A stretch of 64,000 bases of DNA from MED-G116 sp038147495 (GTDB lineage Bacteria; Pseudomonadota; Alphaproteobacteria; Puniceispirillales; Puniceispirillaceae), in NCBI GenBank assembly GCA_038147495.1, contig JAYQTT010000015.1, positions 1-64,000 of the forward strand, read 5' to 3'. Under the pieces are notes generated by a model, which saw only the letters and a program-made list of their open reading frames with translations, was not told the origin of the DNA and searched no databases. This document shows positions 9,331 through 18,541 of the stretch, in pieces. Made by a program: the position numbers and the translations under genes. Numbering within the stretch: position 1 is the first letter of the stretch; the number at the start of each line of letters is the position of its first letter.

Positions 9331-9694
9331 TGTTCCTCCCTCCACACCAAATTGCTCATCCAATTTGGCTATGGCTTCACGCCACTGTCTAATGGTATGT
9401 AAAAGCTTCTAACAGAAAGTTTTGACAGTCAATAGAATGATGTTGATCTCTAATTGAGGCTTAATGAATTCTCTGTTTACAAGTTGATCAGGGCTTGGGG
9501 AGAAGGATGCGGGCAAAATCCATCCGCTCAATACGACAATCAGAATTATCACGGGCGGCGTTTGAAGCTTTTGTGCGTCATGGATGACCGGTGAATTCGT
9601 CGGCCTTGATTTGTTGTCTTGTGGACTAAAATCAAACAAGAACCTTATACCAGATTAAGGTATAGACTTCCTGTACTACGATAGGAGAGCGTAA
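9331..9694. other. Divergent intergenic region between proX and livK
   Basis: 364 bases between two divergent binding-protein genes. It holds the ribosome sites of both genes and the inverted repeat at 9646-9664. A 76-codon open frame on the minus strand (9409-9639) has no ribosome site or recognisable motifs and is not taken as a gene. Confidence 0.6.
9646..9664. promoter_or_regulatory. Inverted repeat upstream of the liv operon
   Basis: Perfect arms TATACC and GGTATA with a 7-base centre (AGATTAA), about 30 bases before the livK start. The position suits an operator or an overlap with the promoter -10 region. No regulator gene is adjacent. Function inferred. Confidence 0.4.
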
Positions 9695-10849
9695 ATGAAA
9701 AAGATTTTAGGTATCGCTACGGTGGCGATGACAATGGTGGCGTCTCTGTCCCATGCAGAGACAGTTAAAGTGGGTTATATGACGACCTTGTCAGGTGGCG
9801 CCGGCATCATTGGTAAACAGATGCAGAATGCGGTCGAGCTGGCGATGGAACACAAGGGCGGCAAGCTTGGTGGCATGGATGCCGAAATCATTTTTGTCGA
9901 TGACCAGCGCAAGCCAGATGTTGCCAAACAGCTGGCTAACCGGCTGATCAAGAGTGATCGGGTGGATGTGGTCGCCGGTGTCATCTGGTCAAATCTGCTG
10001 ATGGCAATTCACAAACCTGTGACCCGCGCCGACAAATTGTTGATCAGTTCCAATGCTGGCCCCTCGCCAATCGCTGGTGAGCAATGCCAGGAAAACTTCT
10101 TCTCAATGTCATGGCAGAATGACCAGACGCCTGAAGCAATGGGCAAATATATGCAGGATGCGGGTGTCAAATCGGTTTATCTGATGGCGCCAAACTATCA
10201 GGCCGGCAAGGACATGCTGGCTGGCTTTAAGCGGTATTACAAAGGCAATGTGGTCGCCGAGGTTTATACCAAACTTGGCCAGAGCGACTTTCAGGCAGAA
10301 TTATCAGCGCTTCGTGCCGCCTCCCCGGAAGCAACCATGATCTTTCAGCCCGGCGGCATGGGCATTAATTTTGTCAAGCAATGGAAACAGGGTGGCATGG
10401 ATGGGGTGAGCAAGCTCTATACGGTCTTTAGTGTTGACGCCGTGTCGCTTCCCGCATTGAAGGACACAGCGCTTGGTATTCTGGGCACGCAAACTTGGTC
10501 GCCCGACCTTGATAATGCGATCAACAAGAAATTTGTTGCTGACTACAAAGCGAAATTCGGTGGCTATCCGTCATTTTATGCCGCGCAGGCTTATGACACA
10601 ATTCTCGCGATTGACCATGCGATTGCCAAATCCGGCAGCAAGGACACAGCCAAAATGCGGGCGGTGCTGGCTGCAGGCGATATTCCAACGACCCGTGGCC
10701 TGCTGAAAATGAACAGCAATCATTTTCCCATCCAGAACATCTATCTGTGGGAAACTGTCAAGGATGCTGATGGCATTGTGACAACCAAGGTAACGCAGAC
10801 CGTCTTTACCGATCACGCCGACTCCTATGCGGCAAGCTGCAAATTCTAG
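9695..10849 (+). CDS. livK: Branched-chain amino acid-type ABC importer, substrate-binding protein (LivK-like)
   Basis: A 384-residue periplasmic type I binding protein. A signal peptide covers residues 1-21 with likely cleavage after SHA. The mature start VKVGYMTTLSGGAGIIGKQM is the usual Peripla_BP_6 beginning, and the two-lobed fold continues through VYLMAPNYQAGKDMLAGFKRY. A GGAGAG ribosome site precedes the ATG. It is first in a livK-livH-livM-livG-livF operon and is separated from livH by a terminator-like hairpin, which would raise its expression over the other subunits. Relatives bind branched-chain amino acids, urea, amides or aromatic acids, so the ligand is open. Confidence 0.88.
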   Translation: MKKILGIATVAMTMVASLSHAETVKVGYMTTLSGGAGIIGKQMQNAVELAMEHKGGKLGGMDAEIIFVDDQRKPDVAKQLANRLIKSDRVDVVAGVIWSNLLMAIHKPVTRADKLLISSNAGPSPIAGEQCQENFFSMSWQNDQTPEAMGKYMQDAGVKSVYLMAPNYQAGKDMLAGFKRYYKGNVVAEVYTKLGQSDFQAELSALRAASPEATMIFQPGGMGINFVKQWKQGGMDGVSKLYTVFSVDAVSLPALKDTALGILGTQTWSPDLDNAINKKFVADYKAKFGGYPSFYAAQAYDTILAIDHAIAKSGSKDTAKMRAVLAAGDIPTTRGLLKMNSNHFPIQNIYLWETVKDADGIVTTKVTQTVFTDHADSYAASCKF

Positions 10850-10856
10850 ATCCTGG

Positions 10857-10902
10857 CAGACCAGCCGGCAGCAAACCCTGTTGTCGGCTGGTCTGTTTTT
10901 TT
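10857..10902 (+). terminator. Hairpin with T-run between livK and livH
   Basis: An 11-bp perfect stem (CAGACCAGCCG at 10857-10867 pairing with CGGCTGGTCTG at 10885-10895) is followed by seven T residues. It has the form of an intrinsic terminator. Partial read-through would explain an operon in which the binding protein is made in excess over the membrane subunits. Confidence 0.8.
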
Positions 10903-10941
10903 GTGGCGATAAAACGCTTTTGATATGACTGGTTAGGCGTA

Positions 10942-11863
10942 ATGACACTGACTCTTATCCTTGAACAGACCTTCAACGGCCTGCAGGCAGGGGTAACCCT
11001 GTTTCTGGTTGCCGCCGGTTTGACGCTCATTCTGGGGATTATGGATTTTGTGTTTTTGGCCCATGGGGCGCAGGTCATGATCGGCGCCTATGCCGCCGCC
11101 GCGATCACAGCGGCAACCGGCAATTTCTATCTCGGGCTGTTGCTCGCGATCCCGCTGACATTTGCCAGTGGATATCTGCTGGAATTTCTGATCATTCGAC
11201 ATCTTTATGGTCGAGATCATATGGAACAGGTGCTGGCGACTTTCGGTCTTATCCTGTTTTTCAATGAGGCGATCCGCATTAGGTTTTGGACCGGCCGCCT
11301 TGTTTTCAGACCTGCCGCCTTCGCTGACAGGTTTTGTCCAAATCCTGCCAGACACGCCCTATCCTGTCTATCGGCTGGGGGTCATTCTTGTTGGCCTTGC
11401 TTGTGCGCTTGGCATTCATCTGTTTGTCTCAAAGACGCGTGTTGGTGCCATGGTAAGGGCTGGTGCCAACAATCCTGAAATGACCGCAGCGCTTGGCATC
11501 AATATCAAAATTCTGTTCCGGCTGATTTTCGCTGTTGGCGCCTGTCTGGCCGGGGTCGCTGGAATGATGCTTGGCCCGTTGACCGCGGTGCAGCCTGGCA
11601 TGGGCGAACCGTTATTGATCCTCTCGCTTGTGGTGATCATTATCGGCGGCATAGGGTCGGTGCGTGGGGCCTTTATCGCGGCCATTATTGTTGGCCTTGT
11701 CGATACATTGGGGCGGGTGTTTTTGCCCGCGCTGCTCCGTCTTGTCGTCGATCAGGCAACCGCTGATGGTGCAGGGCCAGCACTGGCGTCAATGCTGGTC
11801 TATATTCTGATGGCGGTGGTTCTGATCTTCCGGCCAACCGGCCTGTTTCCGGCCAAGGGGTAA
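10942..11863 (+). CDS. livH: LivH-type ABC permease, one-base frameshift
   Basis: Inner-membrane permease of the liv importer, readable only across two frames. The first frame gives MTLTLILEQTFNGL to about FNEAIRI; the second resumes with GPAALFSDLPPSL and runs to the stop at 11863. Removing one T from the T4 run at 11284-11287 restores EAIRIRFGPAALFSD and a protein of about 306 residues, normal for LivH. Several hydrophobic helices and the motif VGAMVRAGANNPEMTAALGIN, typical of the cytoplasmic loop that meets the ATPase, are intact. The clean restoration suggests a consensus error, though a real mutation is possible. Confidence 0.82.
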
Positions 11864-11869
11864 GCAGCT

Positions 11870-12892
11870 ATGAAGCCAGTTTTCAGCTTTGCCCGTCTCG
11901 CCATTAATGGAGCGCGTGACAATCGGCTTTTGTGGGTGTTGATTGCCGGCTTTGCGCTGTTCCCAATCTTGACACATATTGCTGACCAGCCCTTCTGGAA
12001 TGATTTGGCGATGCGCATCATGCTTCTTGGCATGGCGGCGATGGGGCTGAATTTGGTTCTTGGCTATGGGGGCATGGTGTCATTTGGCCATGCGGCCTTC
12101 ATTGGCCTTGGTGCCTATTGTGTTGGCATCAGCCAGTTTTATGGGATCACCAATGGCTGGGCGCATCTCGCTTTCAGCGGCATGGCCTGCGGGTTGGCTG
12201 GGCTGGTGATCGGCTATCTGGCGCTGCGCACAAGCGGCATCTATTTCATCATGATCACGCTGGCCTTTGCCCAGATGCTGTTTTTCTTATTTGTGTCGCT
12301 TGAACAGTTTGGTGGTGATGACGGGATGAGTCTTGACCGAGCCGAATTTGGCCTGATCGACCTTTATGATCCCTTGCGACTGTATTTTATGATTTGGTTT
12401 GTGCTGGCCCTTGTTGGCTTGGCGCTGATGTTTGTCGTGCGTTCACGTTTTGGGGTGACTTTGCGGGCGATCAAAAGCAATGAATCACGGGTCGAGGCAA
12501 TGGGGCTGGTGCCGCTTCGATTTAAGATGACAAGCTATGTCATTTCAGCCGTGATCTGTGGACTTGCCGGAGTGCTGTTTGCCAACTGGCAGGAATATGT
12601 CTCGCCCGACATTATGCATTGGACGCGGTCTGGCGAGCTGATGATTATTATCATCCTTGGCGGCCTTGGCACGCTGGCTGGCCCCTTGCTTGGCGCGATT
12701 GTATTCCTGTTGCTTGAAGAAATGTTGCCGGTTCTTCTCGGTAACATTGCACCAGCCTATGCAGAAAACTGGATGATCCTATTTGGACCGCTATTGATCA
12801 TGGTGGTGATGTTTGGCCGTGGCGGACTGATTGGACTGCTGGACCGGTGGCAGATGAGGCGGAATGCCAACAACGACAAGAGGGGGGCGTGA
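11870..12892 (+). CDS. livM: LivM-type ABC permease
   Basis: A 340-residue inner-membrane permease, second membrane subunit of the liv importer. It shows the family core GYGGMVSFGHAAFIGLGAY near residue 63 and the coupling loop VRSRFGVTLRAIKSNESRVEAMG near 190, with roughly ten hydrophobic helices. It starts 7 bases after livH ends, and its TGA shares one base with the livG ATG, so the subunits are probably translationally coupled. Confidence 0.92.
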   Translation: MKPVFSFARLAINGARDNRLLWVLIAGFALFPILTHIADQPFWNDLAMRIMLLGMAAMGLNLVLGYGGMVSFGHAAFIGLGAYCVGISQFYGITNGWAHLAFSGMACGLAGLVIGYLALRTSGIYFIMITLAFAQMLFFLFVSLEQFGGDDGMSLDRAEFGLIDLYDPLRLYFMIWFVLALVGLALMFVVRSRFGVTLRAIKSNESRVEAMGLVPLRFKMTSYVISAVICGLAGVLFANWQEYVSPDIMHWTRSGELMIIIILGGLGTLAGPLLGAIVFLLLEEMLPVLLGNIAPAYAENWMILFGPLLIMVVMFGRGGLIGLLDRWQMRRNANNDKRGA

Positions 12893-13638
12893 TGGCGACA
12901 TCGGTTCTTGAATTGCGCAACCTTTGCAAATCCTTTGGCGCCCTGACCGCGACAAATGATCTGTCCTTTACAGTTGAACCGGGTGAGATTCATGCGCTGA
13001 TTGGGCCTAATGGGGCCGGCAAGACCACCCTGATTCAACAGATTTATGGCGCGTTGCAGCCTGATAGTGGGCAGGTTCTCCTGAACGGCAAAGAGATCAC
13101 TGCGCTTGGCGTGCCAGAGCGTGTCCGGGCCGGAATTGGTCGTTCGTTTCAGATCAGCAATGTGTTGATGGATTTTACCGTTCTGGAGAATGGCATCATT
13201 GCCGAACAGGCCCGGCTTGGTCAAAGCTTCGGGTTTTTACATCCAGCCTTTGATGATCCTGACCTGATTGCTGGTGCACAGAAAATTCTGGCCCGTGTCG
13301 GACTGGATGACCGTGCTGATCAAAGGGTTGGCGATCTGGCGCATGGCGAGCGCCGGATGCTGGAACTCGCGCTGGCATTGGCCACAGCACCTAACCTGCT
13401 ATTGCTTGATGAGCCTATGGCTGGTGCTGGCCCCGAGGAAAGTCGACGTATGACCGAAATCATTGACCAGCTTCGCGGGCAAGTGGCCATTCTGTTGATT
13501 GAGCATGACATGGATGCCGTGTTCCGTCTTGCAGACCGCATTACCGTTCTTGTCGAAGGCGCAACCATTGCCACCGGAACGGCTGATGACATCAGCAATA
13601 ATGACACGGTTAAGACCGCCTATCTTGGAAGCGAATAG
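12892..13638 (+). CDS. livG: LivG-type ABC ATPase
   Basis: A 248-residue cytoplasmic ATPase. The start was set to the ATG at 12892, which overlaps the livM stop by one base and follows an AGGGGGG ribosome site, instead of an in-frame ATG-like codon 45 bases upstream. Walker A is GPNGAGKTTL, the signature is the LivG form LAHGERRMLELALALA, and Walker B is LLLLDEPMAG; the switch histidine follows in LIEHDMD. Partner of LivF in a heterodimeric motor. Confidence 0.92.
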   Translation: MATSVLELRNLCKSFGALTATNDLSFTVEPGEIHALIGPNGAGKTTLIQQIYGALQPDSGQVLLNGKEITALGVPERVRAGIGRSFQISNVLMDFTVLENGIIAEQARLGQSFGFLHPAFDDPDLIAGAQKILARVGLDDRADQRVGDLAHGERRMLELALALATAPNLLLLDEPMAGAGPEESRRMTEIIDQLRGQVAILLIEHDMDAVFRLADRITVLVEGATIATGTADDISNNDTVKTAYLGSE

Positions 13639-13640
13639 AC

Positions 13641-14345
13641 ATGTTAGATCTTTATGACATTGAAACCGGATATGGCGCAGGTCAGGTTCTGTTCGGCGTC
13701 TCGCTATCGGTTGCCGCTGGGGCTTGTGTTTCCTTGATGGGACGTAATGGTATGGGCAAAACCACGACCATTCGTGCCATTATGGGACAGTTGCCGCTAA
13801 GCGCTGGCCGGATCAGCCGTTTTGGCGATGACCGTTCTGGCAGACCGTCATTTGATATCGCGCGTTCTGGCATCGGGCTGGTGCCAGAGGGGCGGCAGAT
13901 ATTCTCAAATCTCAGCGTGCGCGAAAACCTCCAGACCTTTTTCCGGCCACCGTCCGATGCAACTGCAACAGCATGGACCTATGATCGGGTGCTCGCCCTC
14001 TTTCCAAGGCTTGCTGAACGGAGCGAGCATGCTGGCAATCATCTGTCTGGTGGCGAGCAGCAGATGCTGGCCATTGGCCGCGCGTTGATGACCAACCCAA
14101 AGCTTTTGATTCTTGATGAAGCCACCGAAGGGCTTGCCCCGATCATCCGCGCGCAGATCTGGGAATGCCTTGACCAGTTGAAGCGAGCTGGCCAGTCAAT
14201 CTTGATTATCGATAAAAATATCAATGCCGTAGCGAAGCTTGCCGATCACCACTATATCTTGGACAAGGGTAGAGTGGTTTGGCAGGGCGACTCCGCATCG
14301 CTTATAGCAACGCCGGATTTGAAATCACGCTACCTTGGCGTTTAA
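13641..14345 (+). CDS. livF: LivF-type ABC ATPase
   Basis: A 234-residue cytoplasmic ATPase, last gene of the liv operon, starting two bases after livG. Walker A is GRNGMGKTTTIRAIMG, the signature is LSGGEQQMLAIGRALM, and Walker B is LLILDEATEGLAP. Length is typical for LivF (about 233-240). No clear terminator is visible after its stop. Confidence 0.92.
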   Translation: MLDLYDIETGYGAGQVLFGVSLSVAAGACVSLMGRNGMGKTTTIRAIMGQLPLSAGRISRFGDDRSGRPSFDIARSGIGLVPEGRQIFSNLSVRENLQTFFRPPSDATATAWTYDRVLALFPRLAERSEHAGNHLSGGEQQMLAIGRALMTNPKLLILDEATEGLAPIIRAQIWECLDQLKRAGQSILIIDKNINAVAKLADHHYILDKGRVVWQGDSASLIATPDLKSRYLGV

Positions 14346-14513
14346 CAGATGAATTTTTGGCGAGCGTTTGAACCTAAATAACAGCTGAGGACAATGATGG
14401 CCCCGGAGTTTCCCGGGCGTAACGGTTGTTCCGACACGGCGTGAGATTTTGCAGGTCGGTGGCGTCTCGGCGCCCCTGATCGATGCCGACACCCTGCCTC
14501 GAATGAAAAGGCG

Positions 14514-14888
14514 CTATCTTTGGTACCAAAGCTCCATGAGGCTTGGCCGAAATATGAAAAACACAGCGCCTAATATGCATAGCGCCGCCCAAAGATAGTC
14601 CCAGCGCAACGGTTCTTTCATGTATATAGCCGCAAATGGCACAAAGACAGTTAATGTGATGGCCTCTTGCAGAATTTTGAGCTGGCCCAAATTCATCGCC
14701 GTATAGCCAATCCGGTTCGCGGGCACCTGTATCATATATTCGAAAAATGCGATGCCCCAGCTGATCAAGGCGGCGATAACCCATGGTCTGTGCCCAAGGT
14801 CGCGTAGATGTGCATACCAGGCAAACGTCATAAAGATGTTACTGAGAACAAGAAGGCCAGCTGTGCTGGCAATCGGGTGAATGTTCAT
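14514..14888 (-). CDS. DMT-family membrane protein (DUF486)
   Basis: A 124-residue small inner-membrane protein with four predicted helices. It matches the DUF486 pattern: FMTFAWYAHL near residue 20, ISWGIAFFEYMIQVPANRIGY at about 43-63 and the C-terminal FFIFRP. The family is related to drug/metabolite exporters, but no substrate is established. It stands alone, oriented against the liv operon. Confidence 0.8.
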   Translation of the reverse strand: MNIHPIASTAGLLVLSNIFMTFAWYAHLRDLGHRPWVIAALISWGIAFFEYMIQVPANRIGYTAMNLGQLKILQEAITLTVFVPFAAIYMKEPLRWDYLWAALCILGAVFFIFRPSLMELWYQR

Positions 14889-15071
14889 GGCCGTTTTACC
14901 GGATCGGGTAACAGGAATGAGAGAGGTGTAATTTACCTTCAGGCTTGGGTCTTGTCGCTAATTTAGCATTGTGGGTGAAGCATTCGCAATCAATTGTGTC
15001 TTCTCTAACTTGATCCGCCGGTGCCGCCTCTTTAACCTTGTGCCGGTGTTATTCAGTGTCAGGGTGCCATT

Positions 15072-15596
15072 GTGAGAGACCTTTGTGAATATCTGGCCGG
15101 ACTTGATGCCGCATATCAGGGTGAATTCTTTGGTCTCGCCATGTACAGCCTGATTGCAGATTCGCGTGAGATGCCCGATGAAAAAGAAAAATGGCATTGC
15201 CTTGTCCAGCTTGAAGACGTGACGCGGCAGGTGCTTGCACCGGTAATGCGGCGTCATGGCATGGCAACGGAGGCAAGGCCGGAGAGCCTTCGGGCAGGCG
15301 AGACAGATGCCGCCAGCTACCTGATGTTGCCGTGGGCAGAGTTGATGCGGCGGTTCCGTGATGAACTTGATGAGGATATTGCAGAATATTCCGCCCTTCT
15401 TGAGATGGTACCGCCGGAAGATCATGATGCCATCCGGTTTTTGGTAGATCACGAGATCGTCACCAAGGCCTTTTGTGAGAAAGAGCTTGATGGCAAACCG
15501 GAGAGTTCGCTGGAGCCGGTTGAGGCGCTGATTACGCGCGGGCTTTCCGTGACGGGTGGTGAATTTCTGCCTGTCTGCCCGGATACCAAAGACTAA
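15072..15596 (+). CDS. Hypothetical helical protein, ferritin-like fold possible
   Basis: A 174-residue protein starting at a GTG with CAGGGTG upstream. It is predicted mostly helical, without signal peptide or membrane segment. Spaced acidic and histidine residues (YQGEFFGLAMY near 15-25, LEDVTRQV near 46, DHEIVTKAFCEKEL near 131-145) recall ferritin-like four-helix proteins that bind metals, but key residues cannot be confirmed. It converges with the kinase gene, six bases away. Function unknown. Confidence 0.55.
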   Translation: MRDLCEYLAGLDAAYQGEFFGLAMYSLIADSREMPDEKEKWHCLVQLEDVTRQVLAPVMRRHGMATEARPESLRAGETDAASYLMLPWAELMRRFRDELDEDIAEYSALLEMVPPEDHDAIRFLVDHEIVTKAFCEKELDGKPESSLEPVEALITRGLSVTGGEFLPVCPDTKD

Positions 15597-15602
15597 CCGG
15601 CG

Positions 15603-16544
15603 TCAAAGATCAATTTGATCACGCCATGGTGGGTTGCAACCATGTTGCGCACAATTCATTGCAGCGGCTTTTGCCGCGAATGTCAGGGCCGCGGCCAATG
15701 ATTCGATATCGGTAGCATGAAGCGCCTGTGGCGTGAGACGGTCTGTATCGACAAGCCATCTCAAGATGCCCGCCATGAAAGTGTCACCGGCACCGACAGT
15801 GTCAATGATGGTGTCTGTCTTCGCCGATGGCACATGAATATCGCCAGCACCGACAAAGCCGCGGGCGCCATCTGGCCCCAGCGTCAGGATGAACAAACTG
15901 GCATTACAATCAGCGCGGCAATCAGCAAGCGCGCGCTCAATCGGCCGGTTAGGATATAGCCATTGCAAATCCTCATCGCTCAATTTCACGATATCGGCAA
16001 TCTTCATCAACTGGCCAAGCCGTTCAACATATTGATCGCGGTCAGCAATAAGCGCCGGGCGCACATTCGGATCAAGTGAGGTCAGAATTCCATTCTGTTT
16101 GCACTGCAAAAACAGCGCTTTCCAGGCGTCTGCGTCATCCCCCTCGATGAGAGCCAGTCCGCCAACGTGAAAAATAGATGTGTTGCCCGGCAGGCAATCA
16201 TCCAGCATCTCCAGCGTGACCTGACGCTCGGCTGTATCATTGCGGTGAAAACTGTAGGACGGCACGCCCTTGGCATCGAGTGACACAACCGCAAGTGACG
16301 TGGGTTGATGCACACGCGCCGCGGCGATGGCAACATTGCTCTGTGCAAGACGTGTCGCCAGAAGGTCGCCAAAAGCATCCGATGAGATGGGCGTGAGATA
16401 TGTGACATCAAGGCCCTGTCTGCCTGCCGCCATGGCGACGTTGAACGGGCCACCCCCGGGCATGGCGAGATAGTGTGGTGGCGCACCCTCTGCCTGCTTC
16501 GAGGAGACAAGATCGATCAGATTTTCACCGCCGACAGCAATCAT
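15603..16544 (-). CDS. PfkB-family carbohydrate kinase (fructokinase-like)
   Basis: A 313-residue ribokinase-fold sugar kinase. The N-terminal MIAVGGENLIDLV, the sugar-site region GGGPFNVAMAAGRQG (about 30-44) and the C-terminal signature DTVGAGDTFMAGIL, with its catalytic base aspartate, are intact. A GGAG site 9 bases before the ATG supports the start. It is last in the minus-strand half of the polyol regulon; fructose made by the mannitol and sorbitol-type dehydrogenases would be a logical substrate. Fructokinase is the best guess; other ketoses are possible. Confidence 0.8.
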   Translation of the reverse strand: MIAVGGENLIDLVSSKQAEGAPPHYLAMPGGGPFNVAMAAGRQGLDVTYLTPISSDAFGDLLATRLAQSNVAIAAARVHQPTSLAVVSLDAKGVPSYSFHRNDTAERQVTLEMLDDCLPGNTSIFHVGGLALIEGDDADAWKALFLQCKQNGILTSLDPNVRPALIADRDQYVERLGQLMKIADIVKLSDEDLQWLYPNRPIERALADCRADCNASLFILTLGPDGARGFVGAGDIHVPSAKTDTIIDTVGAGDTFMAGILRWLVDTDRLTPQALHATDIESLAAALTFAAKAAAMNCAQHGCNPPWRDQIDL

Positions 16545-16641
16545 GACTTTAACTCCGAAAGAAGGCGTGCCCTTATCACCTTGTCATCTATTGGCCACGA
16601 GTGTCATCTGTTGGCCATGGGTGCAGGGGTCAGGTGCCATA

Positions 16642-17259
16642 TCAATGAGGTATGACCCATGTCGCTGGTAACGCTTTTTGCAAAACTCTGTGCGCGTTTA
16701 CCAGATCATTGCCTTGTGCCCGCTTGATGGCTTTGTCTCTTGGCATGCCCTGATCTAGCCAGCGTTGAATCAAGCGATCCTCCAGAATTTTTTCAGGCAC
16801 ATCAAGCCAGATACTGGCGTCCCATTTTTGCGCCAGATCACGCCAACCCGGCTCGTCAAAAAGCAGGTAATTTCCCTCAACAAGAAGGATGGATGCAGTG
16901 TTTGGCACCGTGCCGCCATTCTCGACCACACTGTCAATGTCGCGGTTAAAGGTCGGAAAATGCTCTGCGTTTTCGGCGCGAAGATCATTTAGCAGACGAT
17001 CGAAGCCTTCGCGGTCAAATGTCTCGGGAGCACCTTTGACGGAAAGGAGCCCTCGCGCCTGTAAGGTTTCATTGTCCAAATGAAACCCATCCATCGGAAT
17101 GATGCAGCATATCTCGCCAAGCTCGGCGGCAAGATTTGCTGAAAGGGTGGATTTTCCGCTACCCGGTGGCCCGGCGATGGCGACAATCATCCGCCCGTCT
17201 GATTGCTCTGCGACCAGCTGGCGGGCCAGCGACCCTATGTTCATGGTGTCTTCAGTCAT
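16642..17259 (-). CDS. P-loop kinase of the uridine/pantothenate kinase type
   Basis: A 205-residue P-loop kinase. The start at 17259 was chosen because AGAGG lies 7 bases upstream and the ATG overlaps the preceding gene by 8 bases (ATGACTGA), which suggests coupling; an upstream ATG has no such site. Walker A is AGPPGSGKST near residue 30, followed by PMDGFHLDNE and the lid region LEDRLIQRWLDQGM. Relatives near sugar operons are named FrcK-like or nucleoside-kinase-like, and substrates are poorly known. Phosphorylation of a sugar or nucleoside in the polyol pathway is inferred. Confidence 0.75.
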   Translation of the reverse strand: MTEDTMNIGSLARQLVAEQSDGRMIVAIAGPPGSGKSTLSANLAAELGEICCIIPMDGFHLDNETLQARGLLSVKGAPETFDREGFDRLLNDLRAENAEHFPTFNRDIDSVVENGGTVPNTASILLVEGNYLLFDEPGWRDLAQKWDASIWLDVPEKILEDRLIQRWLDQGMPRDKAIKRAQGNDLVNAHRVLQKALPATWVIPH

Positions 17260-18523
17260 CTGAGGAGCCTCTATCAAATCCTGCAGCTTCAAAATAACGG
17301 GCCACACAACGTTGGATATGTTGGTCGATCAGCATCGCGGGATCATTCGGCATTGCTCCAAAATCAAGACCCATGAATGACTGGGAAATCATCGTTTCAG
17401 CCAAGCCCTCTGAACGAAGGGAGGCGACAAGCTTTTGCAGCGCCGCGGATACGTTCTCATTTGCCCAATAATAGCGTACCCTGTCACTATAACTGAAGCT
17501 TTTCAAAAGTTCTATTTCATCGGGGCTTCCGGTATAGTAATCCTGCCAATATCCAGGGTTTTGATCCATCGTTGCCTTCAGAATCTCACGGATTTGAGAG
17601 GCTTGAGAAGGCGCAAGCTGTTCTTCTATCGACGCCAGAGCGAAGACGGCCTCACGAAACCTGAAGGTCAGTTCCGGGCCAACTTTCAGAAAGAAAAAAT
17701 GGCATTTGACGAGGTCATGGAGCGCCTTGGTCGTCTGATAGTCCGTCGAATGTGCCTCAAATACCAGACCATTAAATTTCAGGATTGCGTCACGCAACGG
17801 ATGCGCTTTTTCCGGCACAAATGGATAAACGGATGTGTGGCCGAAATCGACCCCGGACTGTGTGACAACAGAAACGATGCGCTGCCACGCGTCAGCAAGG
17901 TCATATGCGGCCCAAGCCTCTTGATGTGTGTCGACCGTCTTGATGAAACGGGAGACTGATGTGACATCAAGCGCATCCGGTTCATCCGTTTCGCCGCCCG
18001 GGATGGGGACTTCCGTTCCAATGATGTAGATCAACTTCTCCGGGTCAGGTGCGTATTTTTCAGCAACAGCGCAAAGATCAGCCGAGCGGTCAGCTATTTG
18101 TTCAAAACTTGGATTGTCTTCACCGCCACAAGCCATGCTGGCATCAAGATGAATTTTGGTAAAACCTGCCTCAACATACAGCTTTACCATTGCACGGGCT
18201 TTGTCCATGGCGATCTCAACGGGTTCTGATCTCCAAGGGTTTGGACCCAGATGGTCACCACCAAGAATCACCTTGTCCATGGTCACGCCGAATTCATCTG
18301 CCATGCGCCTGATCCAGACGATGAAGTCATTTGGGCTCATGCCGGTATAGCCACCATCCTGATTGACCTGATTGCATGTGGCCTCAATCACCGTTGGGAA
18401 ACCGGTTTTCGCGGTGTAGGCCAGTATAGCGCGCAGCACCTGTTCATTTGCAGTGCAAAAACAAGGAAGGCCTACGGCCTGTCCAGTGCGGTTTTGGGCA
18501 ATCATTTCCTGAATAAGTGTCAT
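17252..18523 (-). CDS. GatZ/KbaZ-family protein, likely D-tagatose 6-phosphate 4-epimerase
   Basis: A 423-residue member of the GatZ/KbaZ family (PF08013), usually annotated as the non-catalytic subunit of tagatose-bisphosphate aldolase. Motifs include VIEATCNQVNQDGGYTGM (about 41-58), VILGGDHLGPNPW (about 81-93) and KIHLDASMACGGE. No catalytic GatY/KbaY aldolase is present in the window. In Agrobacterium a member of this family beside a tagatose kinase was reported to epimerise D-tagatose 6-phosphate to D-fructose 6-phosphate, and the neighbours here match that setting. Epimerase is therefore the preferred reading. The kinase gene lies 18 bases upstream. Confidence 0.75.
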   Translation of the reverse strand: MTLIQEMIAQNRTGQAVGLPCFCTANEQVLRAILAYTAKTGFPTVIEATCNQVNQDGGYTGMSPNDFIVWIRRMADEFGVTMDKVILGGDHLGPNPWRSEPVEIAMDKARAMVKLYVEAGFTKIHLDASMACGGEDNPSFEQIADRSADLCAVAEKYAPDPEKLIYIIGTEVPIPGGETDEPDALDVTSVSRFIKTVDTHQEAWAAYDLADAWQRIVSVVTQSGVDFGHTSVYPFVPEKAHPLRDAILKFNGLVFEAHSTDYQTTKALHDLVKCHFFFLKVGPELTFRFREAVFALASIEEQLAPSQASQIREILKATMDQNPGYWQDYYTGSPDEIELLKSFSYSDRVRYYWANENVSAALQKLVASLRSEGLAETMISQSFMGLDFGAMPNDPAMLIDQHIQRCVARYFEAAGFDRGSSDD

Positions 18524-18541
18524 GTCAAATTCACTTCACTT

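Noticed and set aside
9409..9639. 76-codon open frame on the minus strand between proX and livK
   Set aside because: No ribosome site and it overlaps regulatory sequence of both divergent genes.
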